Source: Phlegmacium glaucopus
Taxonomy: Eukaryota; Basidiomycota; Agaricomycetes; Agaricales; Cortinariaceae
DNA: 64,000 bases
Assembly: GCA_015039465.1 (NCBI GenBank)
Contig: MU129988.1
Coordinates: 319,745-383,744, forward strand
Reading direction: 5' to 3'
In this document: piece by piece, positions 1 through 11,392 of the stretch
Position numbering within the stretch: position 1 is the first letter of the stretch
Layout of the letters: every line of letters starts with the position of its first letter
Notes under the pieces: generated by a model
The model's input: only the letters and a program-made list of their open reading frames with translations
The model's database searches: none
Told to the model about the DNA's origin: nothing
Position numbers and translations under genes: made by a program

Positions 1-1
1 G

Positions 2-113
2 GTTTTTTTCATGTGTTAATGTATTCTGTCTACGACTCTATAATTTCTATAATTTAATAAAATTATAGAAATTATAGAGTCGTAGACAGAATACATTAAC
101 ACATGAAAAAAAC
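2..113. repeat. Perfect 54-bp inverted repeat (hairpin)
   Basis: Bases 2-55 are the exact reverse complement of 60-113, leaving a 4-nt loop (56-59). The arms are AT-rich and contain TACGACTCTATAATTTC. Pairing fails only at base 1 (G against T114). This looks like the centre of a foldback structure. When bases 1-651 are re-reversed as a string, the hairpin sits between two 136-nt inverted arms (see 115-250 and 652-787), giving one continuous palindrome of nearly 390 nt. Whether it continues upstream cannot be seen. A read-through chimera of an assembly read could also create such a palindrome. Confidence 0.9.
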
Positions 114-114
114 T

Positions 115-500
115 TTAACCCACGATATTTATAAAGACACTAAACAATCGTAAAAAAGTCTAAAAATTTGGATCGGTTTCTACAAGTCCCGACCGGTCCG
201 GTCCGGTCCCGTCGGTCTCGGTCGGTCCGGTTCCAATAAAAAAAGACTACAGTACTTTAACGCCTAGGTGCAGAAACTCCCTACAAAACCCACGTGAAAC
301 ACAGGAAAGCGAAGTTACTACCGGACTTAAAACCCCACCTACCAAGCAAATAAATTACCCACAGGTCATTCACGTTCTATAAACTAGGTCAGTTATTCTC
401 AACGGACGAGTCGAAATCAATCATCGACGACCAACTATACTCGAGAAAAAATCCAGAAGCCTTGCATCAAGGTACATCTGAAATGTTTGAATAAATTGCT
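115..500. pseudogene. N-terminal part of pogo transposase, present in reversed (not complemented) orientation
   Basis: Neither strand of this stretch encodes anything recognisable, but reading the printed strand backwards from about 440 to 250 gives 64 codons without a stop. They spell a pogo/CENP-B-type helix-turn-helix region, including QQLLTKAEQATLIDWIKYL and later KTWIRNF. Just upstream (about 445-480 read backwards) NYVPKT is followed by one TAA. Bases 115-250 are the direct complement, base by base and in the same direction, of 652-787 with two mismatches in 136. The missing N-terminal domain of the transposase at 788-2671 is therefore here with reversed polarity. No replication or repair process I know of gives this, so a sequence-handling or assembly error is the first suspect. 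Confidence 0.8.
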
Positions 501-651
501 TGATCTGATGGCTCCGGGGATCACGGACAGAGGGAGGGGACGTTGGGGTGTGACGTGACGACTCCATGCAGACTTTGCGTGGGGAGGGGTCAGTCGGGTC
601 GTGCCTTTGCGACAAACACACCCGCAACGAGCTGCACCACCCCATCACCAG

Positions 652-787
652 AATTGGGTGCTATAAATATTTCTGTGATTTGTTAGCATTTTTTCAGATT
701 TTTAAACCTAGCCAAAGATGTTCAGGGCTGGCCAGGGCTGGCCAGGGCAGCCAGAGCCAGCCAGGCCAAGGTTATTTTTTTCTGATG
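652..787 (+). repeat. Right arm of foldback insertion inside the pogo transposase
   Basis: A 136-nt segment lies immediately before the catalytic half of the transposase. It includes a GGCTGGCCAG-rich patch and ends in TTATTTTTTTCTGATG. Its direct complement is at 115-250. If the first 651 bases are restored to normal polarity, the two arms become inverted repeats flanking the 2-113 hairpin and split the transposase ORF between the WIRNF motif and the RHTPELK motif. This looks like a foldback or MITE-type insertion that inactivated the element. No target duplication could be established. Confidence 0.6.
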
Positions 788-2671
788 GAAACGACATACA
801 CCAGAGCTCAAAATGGGCCGAGGAAGCGGACTTGACCCCAAACGCACAAAAGCCTTCAATTTCACAACGGTGCAAGGTCATTTCAAACTTTTCAAGGAAA
901 CTATGGAGAAGAATAATATTCCATGGAGGAACATATACAACATGGATGAGAAAGGGGTTCAAATGGGAGGTGGCCAAAAAGGAACACGCACCAAGTATTT
1001 CTTTGCACAAGATGACAAAATGAAGTACAAGCTGCAGAGCGATGAGCTCCAGCTTGTCACCATCATAGATTCAATCTGTGCAGATGGTACAGCCGACATC
1101 GGTCCTGGCTTTGTGTTCCCTGGCTCAATGAAGCATAAGGAATGGTTTGAAGAACCAGGAATTAAATATTTGTAAGTAAAGTTATCTCAACAGTGAAATA
1201 TACCGAATTCTTACCTGAAAAGAGTTGCAACCTCGGAAAATGGCTGGACAGATGATGAAATCAGATTTGAATGGTTCAAAGAAATCTTTGTTCTGCAAGC
1301 AACTGAATGGAATCAAGTTGAAACTGAAAAGGAGAGGCTAGCTGCAGATGGCTCCGAAAACTGAGGAGAGGACTTACCAGAGCCACCAATTATGCTAATC
1401 TATGATGGACATGGCTCGCATACGACCCTTGAATGGGTTAACCTTGCCAGAGAAAATACCATTATCCTTTTCTGCCTTCCTCCTCATACAACTCATTGTC
1501 TCTAACCACTTGATGTTGGCTGCTTCAGACCATTGCAAATTGCTTGGTTTAATCGATGCGATGAGATTCTAGATGAAACAGGTGAAAGAATGGATATGTG
1601 AGATGTTGTGAAAGAGTACTTTGTGGCAAGACACAAAGCTTTCAAACCAACAACAATCAAACAAGCGTGGCGGAAATCAGGCCTTTGTCCACTCAATCCT
1701 GACCTTTTCACACCATCGGACTTTGCACTGAGCCACTCTTCCACCACATCACACACACCTTTGTCATTCCCCACAGAGAATGCCTCATGTTCCAGATGCT
1801 TCATCAGACGATGGCAATTCCTCTGGCTTGGATACCGAATACCACAGCTCCAATTCCAGACTTGAATCTTCTAGTGAATCTGAAAGTTCTGAGTCTGAGG
1901 TTAATGATGAAGCCAGTCATCCTGCCGAAGAAATAATTCACGCACACCGCATTTCAAGATCAGATCAAGAACTTGATAATGAAGAAGAAAATACCACACC
2001 TTGTCCACAGCCTCGAGTTCAAAAGGACCGAAGCTATCCACCTCTCCAGCCACTGAATCTTTCTACTCCAAGCCTCAAAAGCATTTCATCATCCTCACCA
2101 CATTACACCCGAAGGTGCTCAAACACCTCTTGCTGGATCATCACAAATTGATAAAGATGATGAAATACGCACACTTCAGAGACAATTGGAAAATACATGT
2201 GCACAGCGAGATGCTGCTGAGGTGCATGCTGTGATGGCACAAAGAGAGGCGGCTGTCTGGAAATCTCGGTTCAACCAGAAAAAAGACAAGGCAGCTGAAC
2301 CAAGTTGTCGTCGGTTACATACATCATCACGAGTTGTCACCAACGACCAAGGGCTGGCTGAGGCATGTGAGGATTGAGAACGGCAGCAGGAAAAGAAGTG
2401 AAAGGAATTAGAGAAGCATTCCCAAAGAACCACAAAAGAGAAAGAGAATATTGTGCGACGTGCAACTCAAGGCTCGACTCAGGTATTCTCAGGTCCACTT
2501 TCCACAAAAAACAAGACTGACCTTGAAGACATTTCCGATGCCCTGGGCCTTTCTTTAACTGGAACGAAGGCCATTCTTGTCGCACGCATCACTGAACACT
2601 TTGAAAAATTTCCTCACCTAAAAGAAGATGCCCGATTTTGTTCTCTTTTTGAGCGTGCACCAAGGGGTTGA
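788..2671 (+). pseudogene. Decayed pogo/Fot1-type (Tc1/mariner superfamily) transposase with SAP-like C-terminus
   Basis: Catalytic DDE region of a pogo-like transposase. Successive blocks read GRGSGLDPKR, NIYNMDEKGVQMGG (first Asp), then LIYDGHGSH (second Asp), LPPHTTHCL and KQAWRKSGLCPLNP. An acidic serine-rich stretch follows (about 1780-2150), then a basic coiled segment, then a SAP-like DNA-binding domain at about 2490-2660 (LSTKNKTDLEDISDALGLSL). Stops interrupt it at about 1174, 1361, 1503, 1600, 2375 and 2399. At the conserved positions at least one stop fits CAA to TAA (the HCLQPLDVG block) and others fit CGA to TGA, so C-to-T decay is likely. The frame changes near 1780. The helix-turn-helix N-terminus is absent in normal orientation. 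The element is dead; terminal inverted repeats were not identified. Confidence 0.85.
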
Positions 2672-2699
2672 AAATGAGCTGCGCCTGTCCATGATGCTA

Positions 2700-5600
2700 C
2701 CAGAATTGAGCCTCCATCCAACAACACCACCTTGAATCTCCCTCCATCAAGAATTTCCCTCAAATTACACCTGTTGCATCCTCAAGTTGTGTCCAGCTTC
2801 CTTTCCATCGTGTTCCTTCTAGTTACTTCAATACATTTTCTCTGGAGTCTCATCATTATCCTACTTCATAAATTATGCTGTTTACAATTTAAATATCTTC
2901 CTCATTTTGAGCCGCACCCGCCAGTGAACCAATGCACCACCACTCCCAAATTTACCGGCACACCAGAGACTGAAATACTTGATGTGACATACCAGTGACA
3001 GGGTTTTGCTTATCTCTGTTTTTTGGCCTCTTTTTTCGGTCATGGCCCAATGCCCTCAATTAATTGTTTGAAATTCCCATAAAATCACAGAATCTTTTAA
3101 TATATGTATTTAATGAAAATATGGAGTTAGGTTTATATATTCTGCACAATGGAGCCTATAGCTTCCATTTACTGTTTGTTTTGCTATTCTCTGCTATATA
3201 TAGTAGTGCTAGGTAGATAGCCGATGTTGCTCTGTAGTGATAATAGGGGACCACATAACACTATATAGCTGTAGAGTCAGTCTAGACTCATCTACACAAT
3301 ATTCTAAATCATTTTTTTTTTTTTTCAAGTTCAACAGACCAGCCCTAAACATGGTCTGTGCACTACATCAAATCACCATATGCACACATTCAACTCTATA
3401 TCACAATGTCACAATGTCACAATGACTGATACAAACTCTTTCCACCACCACCACCTACACCTGCTACGTCACCTGGGACAACGATGACAATGGACCGAAC
3501 AATGGTAACACTGGGTTTTTTTTTCTTTATTAGGGCATGGTGCTGCTGACAGCAACCCCTCTCAACGAGGGGTTATTTTTTCTATCTTAATAGCATAACC
3601 CAGACAACAGTGATGGGAATAGGAATGGCAACAACAAAGACACCTCATTAAAGCACAGCTACACATGCAACAACAGTTTACAATGACAGCATACAACCTA
3701 CAATGGCAATGTACGATCAGTAATGATGGAGGATGACAATGATGACAATGGCTCTACTCTAGGGGTTGGGTATGTTTTTACTTTATTTTTTATTTCACTA
3801 TATTAACCTTTACTTATTAGCTTTGAATGACCACAATGAATGATGATAACAGCTAACAATGACAATGAACAGCTCTACCCCTCACTAGGTCTATTTTCAT
3901 TTTATTTTATCTATTTCACCATACTAACCTTTGATTATTAGCTTCAAATGGCCATGATGAACAACCACGATGGCTAACGACAATAGTGATGGCTCCACCC
4001 CCCTTGCTAAGGTGGTGGGTTTGTTTTTAAATTTTTTGATTTCAATATACTAACTTTTTGATGCTTATTAACTTCAAACAACAACAATGAATGACCCTCC
4101 TAGCAGGGGGGAATACTTGACAACAGCAACAATGGCTGACAACATATGACAACATACAAATTTGAGAACACACAGGAACATACAACAACAATGCACAGTG
4201 ATGAGTATGATAACAATGTATGATGATGGTGGTGACTTCAGGGACGGTATACAATGATGATACCTCACTTAGTTGGGTAATTAGACAATGTAATTTGTAG
4301 GTGTAGTTGGACAATGTTATTATTATGTTATTTTTTTTGAATGTACTTGGCTTCAAGTAAGAACAAGGCTCAAAAACTGAAAAAATAAGCCACTACTATT
4401 TGAGCTCAGTACAGAGTGCTATGGAACTACAAGAGGCTACTACAGAGTGGCTATGAACTCTCTAGGTGATGCTATGTAGTGCTTTATAGCATCTGCAGGA
4501 TGCTACAGATATAGGGACCCATGCTATGGTGCTATGGTGCTATAGAGCATTACATAGTGGTCCATAGCAGGGCCTGAGTTTGCTGATGTGGTAAACATAT
4601 GTAAGCAGAAATGAAGAATGCATGTAAAGTGTATGTATCAGTGGAGATAGAAAAAGAAAAAGGGTTCATAACAGAAAATATTTGAGTGGCTAGATCTCCT
4701 GCAGATGCTAAGCAATACATGGAGCCCATTTGGAAATATCTTTAAACTAGCTACATATTTTGCTTAGTGTTTTCAGGAGACCCATTAGCTTTTGGAGGTA
4801 TCTAGTCACTCAAATATCTTCATAATATTTGCTAATTTATTTGAGGCTACAGAGTGGCATCACTACAGGAGTCCACCAGTGTGTTTATCCAAATTGTGAT
4901 TGTTTTTTGATCACACATTTTCTTGCAACACCAATTTTTCAGGGCACACAGGAAGTTGAAGCATACATTGACTTCTTCATTTCACTCAGGACAACATGTT
5001 TAACATTGTATTTTTTTTCTTTTACATGTTGTCTGGTCAATGAGTCCATGTTCATACCTTTGTCTTCACTGTTGTGATGATTCAGCAAGCTGACTGACTA
5101 GTACAGCAAACTTGAATAAACAATAAATTCCATTTTTTCCACTGCTATGGTATTTTACATGAAGCCTGGCACCAGGCATTAAAAATAACTTTTTTCATCC
5201 ATTTTTAGTAAGAAAACTTTAACCTCTGAGGTCCCACCCTTACCCCGGTTCAAATCCCACCCCCTCGCAGCCCTTAGACGACATTCTGAGCTTGACCGAT
5301 GGCATTTGTCATTTGATGTTAAAATATTTCCATTTTTAGACAATTACACCCCCATTTAGTAAATTTGCGGTGGAATCCCAGAAGAACTCTAACTTAATTT
5401 GGATACTGAATTAAGCTTCATGGCTTATTTTAAAAAATTCCAACCGCCTTGTTGTTTTGAAATTCCGGACTTCCCTAGCTAGACACCCTATAAACCATAT
5501 GCAACAACATGGATTACTGATAAGTAAATCCCAGGGCAATTTCTGACCCTTCCCGACGGTGCCCGTCTGTGGAAAATATTGTACGAGTCGTATACGCACC

Positions 5601-5780
5601 TATGCACATATCCACACTGGGGAACTCAGAGAGAGCGTGTCATAGGAATTACTTGATAACTCTTCCGCTCTAAAAACATTGGTAGCTACTAGCAAAATGA
5701 TACAGTGAGTCCATGAGGTGCGGGGTATTTAATTTAGGTTGGTTTGTAGGGATCATAAGGTAGTGATAGCTAAGGGTAGG
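2700..5780. other. Gene-free AT-rich spacer after the transposase
   Basis: No ORF in this 3-kb stretch resembles a protein or has plausible exon structure. It holds poly-T runs, imperfect ACAATG/ACAACA-rich stretches, a degenerate ~125-bp tandem repeat (3750-4115), and CTATGGTGCTATGG-type short repeats near 4525-4555. It is probably relic transposon or satellite-like DNA. Confidence 0.6.
3750..4115. repeat. Degenerate tandem repeat, about 125-bp unit, three copies
   Basis: Three successive units begin near 3750, 3880 and 3995. Each carries a GCTCTACCC-like or GCTCCACCC-like start, a T-rich block, then a TATACTAACCTT-like block, TTATTAGCTTCAAATG, and a run of ACAATG-type triplets. Spacing is about 115-130 nt and divergence is high. 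A more decayed unit may lie upstream near 3520-3700. Confidence 0.55.
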
Positions 5781-5788
5781 CAAGGACC

Positions 5789-8241
5789 TCAAGTGGGTTT
5801 TTTGGGTACAACCGAGTGTTTCGTGTAACGATTACTGGCACGCAATTGTTCTCCTCGGTAATATATCCAGACAGGGAAAGGTATGCCAAGAAGGATAGCC
5901 AAGCCGGCTAATAACTGTGTATGCACGCGTCAATTCAGTGTGAGAAACCTCAAGGGGTGAATGAAAAAAAAAAAAAAACATACGGAATTCCCACCTCCTA
6001 AGCCAAGTCTATTGAACATCTGTTGACCAAATAGTGGGAAAACAAAGCCAAAGAGCGATCGGAAGAGCTAGATAATTGGATGTGGTTGTTTGAGATTGGT
6101 GACCAGGTTAAAAGGAAACTATCAACATACTGCAGCACCGGATGTGGCACTTGCTCCATAGGTGAACGAATCGACCAAGTAGAGCTGGATCGGGAGGCTG
6201 AAATGGCGGTAAAAGGGGAAATTAATCAACTTGTGCTTGCGTTTGTTCGTTTAAAACGCACTATGTTGACATCATGCCTTGAGAAATGCAACCAGATCAG
6301 CTTCGTGAATTGTCATGATGCATTTTATCTTACCAAAGCCGAAGATAGCAGTACCAATGATGGGCATGATCCAGTGAAGCTTGGCAGCAGCCGACCATCC
6401 GTACCAACTGAACCCAAAAATAGTGAGCGACAATATGTTGAACTCTCGGACCAATAAACTTACAAAAGTCCGATGGGAACAAAGAATGATCCAAGGAATA
6501 GCGCTGGAATACGCATTTCTGGTTTGGCTACGCCGTCATTCTTACGGGCGAGCTATAAGAGAAAGATAAGTTTAAGAAACCCGTAATGATTGAGTGAAGT
6601 CAGAGATACTTACGTATTTGTATATCTGATCGGCGAATTTGGCTCCAAACAGCGTGGCAAGAAAGAAGCCAATGCCCAAGCCAATATAACAAAGGCCACC
6701 TATTCCGGGGCTGAAGTTATATGTGGTGGAGAAAAACTCTTGGGAATGAAAAGACATCAATTGCGGAATGGAAAGGAAGGGGATCAAGGCATACTGGGGA
6801 AGGTGGTGAACATCAAGTAATATATTCCTGCAGTTTTAAAATCGATTTAATTAGCTATATTAGGCGACTTCCACGCTTTAGTGCACTGACCGTACATACT
6901 AGAAACATGATATCAATCAGCATCAATAAAAAAGAAACTACTTGATGACTCACAAGGCCATGTAAAGACTAAATATAAAACAGACGAAACTTCCGAATAA
7001 CAGGACAACAGGACGTGAGAGGTTGAGCCAGAGGTAATAAAGTTTTCCATGCTCGTTGAGAGCGGCGGGTTGAAGAGACGCAGCCTTTTCAGAATCGCCA
7101 TATTTTGCAGCTTGTCTTCGACGAATGACAGGCGCATATGTCTCTCGTAAGATGGGAATGGAAATGAGAGCTGATACACCACATGTGACTGGATACCAAA
7201 AAAAAGATTGATGAATGTCCTGCGCCGGTGATAGAAAAAATATGACGAACTAGCTATTACGATGAAGACCCACTTTACTCCTACGGTCTGGGCAATGAAG
7301 CCTCCAGCAATAGGACCCACCACGGGACCTAGCGGTTGATAAAAGGAGATAATGAGGTCAATCGATGCCGTCAGAGAAGCCGATGTATACTACCAATGAG
7401 AGGTCCGAGCGTGTACACTGCCATGGCAGATGCTCTATCATTCTCCGAAAACAAATCGGCTACCATCCCACCGCCCACCGCTATTGGCGCACTTGCTGAT
7501 AAACCAGCTGCACCCAGGTGTTAGAATTGAAAAAGAGCCTATGTTCAACTTGAACATACACAGGAAACGGAGTGCTATCAGGGAAGCTGTTGATGGCGCG
7601 AATGCGCAACCCAGATTGAGACCCAGAGTCACGAGATTGCCGATATGGAGGACCTAGATGGGTAGTATGAAAACACGAACAGGCAATGAGGTCTCAGTTC
7701 AGAACGGTGCTCACCCAGGTTCGTCCATACATTTCGGATAAAGGAGCAAGAATAAGAGGCTATTGTCAAATGGGTGAGTAAAGGTTGATGACATAAGTGA
7801 GATGACATGACACCGACAGCGATGGCGAAAGCAAGCAGGAATATACTCAAAGTCAACGCAACGACAGTAGGACTTTGTATGTTATACTTGTCTCCAATCT
7901 CAGGCAGACCAGGTGCCATCGTTGAACTGGCCAGCGGGGAAACAAATGTGTACAACGATAGCTGTGAAGAAGTTTTTTTTTTTAAAAAAAAATTCAAGGC
8001 TGAGGTGTAGGTGAGCTCGGGCACTCACAACCCCTGCGGCTGTCCATTTTTGTCCCCATGTCCAATTTCTGGCGTTGGCGGGGTCATTGTCCCAGTCGTC
8101 CTCCAAGTCTTGTGTTACGTCCTGTATTACCTCTTCGGGTAGAGCCGATTTACCCTGACCTTCGGGTATGTCTACATTCTCTCCTTCAGTAACAGAGGAC
8201 GTAGGAGAATGAATTGAATGGGTCTCGACATTAAGAGACAT
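5789..8241 (-). CDS. MFS transporter, DHA1-type multidrug/H+ antiporter family
   Basis: Multi-exon gene reading leftwards, ATG at 8241-8239, TGA at 5791-5789. After an acidic N-terminal tail (DLEDDWDNDPANARNWTW), exons read in order SLYTFVSPLASSTMAPGLPE (TM1), IFLLAFAIAVG, LGLNLGCAFAPSTASLIALR, SENDRASAMAVYTLGPLIG (MFS signature region), VVGPIAGGFIAQ, FSPGIGGLCYIGLGIGFFLA, WYGWSAAAKLHWIMPIIG, LPIQLYLVDSFTYGASATSG and LLAGLAILLGIPFPVWIYYR, ending in a basic tail KHSVVPKKPT. This is the standard 12-helix layout of fungal DHA1 drug exporters in the plasma membrane. At least seven short introns are needed; one near 5945-5975 contains a poly-A/T tract. The exon just before LPIQLYLVD is not resolved. 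The substrate cannot be told from sequence. Confidence 0.9.
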
Positions 8242-8895
8242 GATTCTCGGAGAGAAACGAGGAAACTGCGGGAAAAAAGCACGTCAAAAGACTGGGAAGC
8301 CTTTATAGGGTGCTCCCACATCATTGGAGAGGATAATTGCTTATTAATGTATCGGAATGAAGTGCGTTTACAAGATTCGTATATGGTCATCCTGATAGAA
8401 AGCAATGTCGTGTGAAAGTTTGTCTGTGGAAATGACTGTATTTGCTACGACAAATATAGTCAGGGTTCATTTGAGACGCCCTAACCACCATCATGCATGA
8501 TGACCCGGGTATTTAGAAAATATCTGCATAAAATTTGATTTTTTAGTCAAAGAGATATTTATGGATGTTCGTAAGAAGATCGACAGACGATCATCGACAG
8601 TCGCTTCTCTCAATCGATGATAGTAGATTCAATGTAGTTTGCTTCCTGCTTCGCTACTAGTAACTGAAAGGAATGGACTCACTTCCTGCCTTCTAGCCAT
8701 CTATCACACTTCGGTTCAGCGCTGGAGACAATCATCAGAAGGCTGGTCTTCACAACATGATTTTCCATCACTGGCAGTGATGCAGACCGAGGTGAGTGAC
8801 GGTGGCACTCGCTTGCATTTATATGGTAGATTAGTAAAAAGGTCTGACTAATAGGTACTGGTTGATACATATAAATATATACAAGTTGGCAGTTG
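8242..8895. other. Intergenic region, no gene seen
   Basis: This stretch lies between the start of the MFS transporter and the 3' end of the next minus-strand gene. Only short unsupported ORFs occur. It must contain the promoter of the MFS gene (just above 8241) and the terminator of the downstream-reading paralogue. No repeat was noticed. Confidence 0.5.
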
Positions 8896-10297
8896 CTAGT
8901 GTCGCCGTTCATTCACCACCGCCAGACGCCAATTGTCCACATGCCCCAAGATATCATCGACTTTTGATTTTACTTCCGTATTTCCTCCGATTGGTTGCAA
9001 TAGCACGGTCCGATAGTCCTTCAACGGTCGAGAATTTTCCAAAAGGTACTTGCGAAATTGCCACACTTCTCCATCTAAATCCACGGCTTCTCGCCACAAG
9101 GCTAACCCAGCATGTTTGATGATGTTGGAAATAGCTGTGACGTGTTCCACAGTGGTGAGGTGATGCAGGAGTACGAGGATACAGCCTATAGTGTCAGTTC
9201 TACTAATAAACAGGTGGTATCTGAAGAGATCCCCGATGAAACTGCAGACGGAGAGTGCAGAGACTACGTATGCCTTGTAACTTGGTGAAGGGTTTTTGAC
9301 GTATGTGACTGCTTGGCGAGATATCCTCTGCTCCTAAAAAAAGATTTTTTTTTGAAACGACCGAATAGTGACATCAGTTGAAGTATGGAAATCAAGGAGT
9401 GGAGTAACTGACTTCGAACTGCCAACTCGAAACGAAAGTCTCGTGTACTACGCCCCACAGACAACGTCGGAAGTCCTCGGCCGTCCCCGTCCAGGGCGCT
9501 CTATGGAAGATTCGATGCACTTCTGTCGCAAATGCAGCTAACGGATCGGTTGGTCTTTCACCGCATGCCGAAGCGCGCCAAACGAAAGCACGCGAAAGGT
9601 GCATAAGCTCGTCTTCGTCCCATATACAGTTACAGCTGACAAGTTTTTGAGCATAGTAACCTTTAGCTGGGAGGTCCGGCGCCTCTGATCCCTTAGTAAA
9701 ATACTTCTTCCAGATCCTATGGGACGAACGGTACGGAGCTACTTCAAGTGGAGGTGGAGGGGGTCGTGGAGGCTGATCCTTATGTCTCTGATTCTCATCG
9801 TCCCGATTACGACGCTGATTGACAGCATAAAATGGAGCAGCATAGGGATATGCATGAGCTGACATCATCAATATATCGCGCGTCATCAAATGTTCCCTCT
9901 TTTCACACACGGGAGGCGGGGTCATCATTCGGTCGGCACCTGGACGATAAGACGTGAAGATCTTCCGGATGCCATCATCATAAAGCGCGAGGGTGCTAGA
10001 GCTGCACCGAGTGGTAGATGGCGATGGCAAGGCACTACCCTTGTCATCGACGCGAGGGATATAGACTTGTCCTGGTGTAAGGGGTTGGGTGTGGATGAGG
10101 GGAGGATACTTCTCGTCAAGAGATACCTGAGCAGACGGTTGGAAGAATGGGGAAGGCGTGGGTGATGGCCAGAGTTGGCTTTGGCGAGGAACAGCATGCA
10201 ACATTTCGTTCTTTGGATGTTTGTGACCTTGAAAGTAGGTGGGATGGGTAGTGAAGGAAGAATATATTATTTCGTTGTCTTGGAACGATTTGGACAT
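8896..10297 (-). CDS. Hypothetical protein with weak MIF4G-like C-terminal helical region (paralogue 1)
   Basis: Two exons, 10297-9413 and 9333-8896, join in phase 0 to about 440 residues. The start is the ATG at 10297. The first 200 residues are proline/serine-rich and look disordered (PPRPPPPPLEVAP). The C-terminal half is helical and includes SVCSFIGDLFRYHLF, LLHHLTTVEHVTAI and KHAGLALWREAVD. FIGDLF followed by a leucine-rich helix recalls the FIGELFK motif of eIF4G-type MIF4G domains, but the match is short and I treat it as a hint. It is clearly related to the gene at 11393-12972, which reads LLRHLMSVEHVEAL and CGPALWDV at the same positions. No membrane segment or signal peptide. Function unknown. 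Confidence 0.75.
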
Positions 10298-11392
10298 GGA
10301 GACGGCGGTGTTATCTGCGAGGTATGAGAATGTCAAGACACATTTCTAGGATGCAAGCAAACGCACCTGTATTTAGATGGTGGCGGATATGGGCCACCAG
10401 TACTAGTAGATTCAAACCGTTGCTCAACAAAGCACAGCTGAACCGGGGCCACAGCGCAATGCAACAATGAAGATTTCGAAGACTAATTTGAGAAATAGAA
10501 CGCCACTGGTGCAACACGTGTGCACTTTGGCCATGGAATGGGAAGAGGAAAGATTTATGATGCTTATTCCGGACAATGGAAGGAAAGCCTCTGCAACGGA
10601 TCGACAATAGCACACTAAGTGTTAAATAGTTTCCCCTAACGATGTGTTGACGGAAGATATACCAGTTCAACGACTGATTGTTCTTGTTCGTCGCAGGCCG
10701 TTGAGTAGAAAACCTGAATTAGAACTCGTAGGAGACGTGTGCTGGACCCAAAAAATGAATTTCACGACGTCGTACCACAATTAAGAAGTGCTGCGTTTTT
10801 AACAAGAAAGACGACAAGGACACCCAATCTCCGTTCGACACGCAACGTTTTGGCCATGCACTGACTCCGGGTCGGTCAAAGTGCAAATGTAAAAGATGGT
10901 CAAGTGAACAAAAACAACCGGTGGCATTGATTTTAATAATTTCATAATTTCCAGGAAAGGTTAAATAATGTCAGCAAAACGGCGCGCCTGTTAAAAAAAC
11001 CCCTGGTAGAGTCTCACGCGCAGTCGACCTCGTCCATCTATTAAAAATATCGAGACTAGAGTTATGTAGTTTTCCTCGGAAGTACTTGACAATTCATTTG
11101 AGCATGATGACGGATTCTGGCATGAGGCACAGAATAGTTTCTTCTCAAGTTATGTGCCTTACATAATAAACACGGTCACGTTCACGATTGTTCAGGGTCA
11201 AGGAGTTGTGGAATGTAAAAGGGTGTTATAAAGTATATATATAATACAGTACATTGTACACAACCAGATATCTAGTTATAAAATATTGATCCAAAGGTTC
11301 AGGGGATGGTCGAAACTGTCCAGCCTTCGCCTTCGAGTGTCATTCATCGACTGAAACCAAGCAAAGAAAAGATGCATCGAAACAGTCTACAC
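10298..11392. other. Intergenic region between the two paralogues, no gene seen
   Basis: About 1.1 kb. It contains the promoter of the 10297 gene and the 3' end of the 12972 gene. Small ORFs lack recognisable content. An AT-rich run TATATATATAATA-like lies near 11236-11250. No repeat was found. Confidence 0.5.

Noticed and set aside
5240..5262. B-box-like word GGTTCAAATCCC, possible tRNA
   Set aside because: The flanks cannot form a T stem, anticodon arm or acceptor stem, so no tRNA gene is called.
10311..10670. 119-codon minus-strand ORF upstream of paralogue 1
   Set aside because: No recognisable domain. It overlaps the promoter of the 8896-10297 gene and does not join its frame with a convincing splice.
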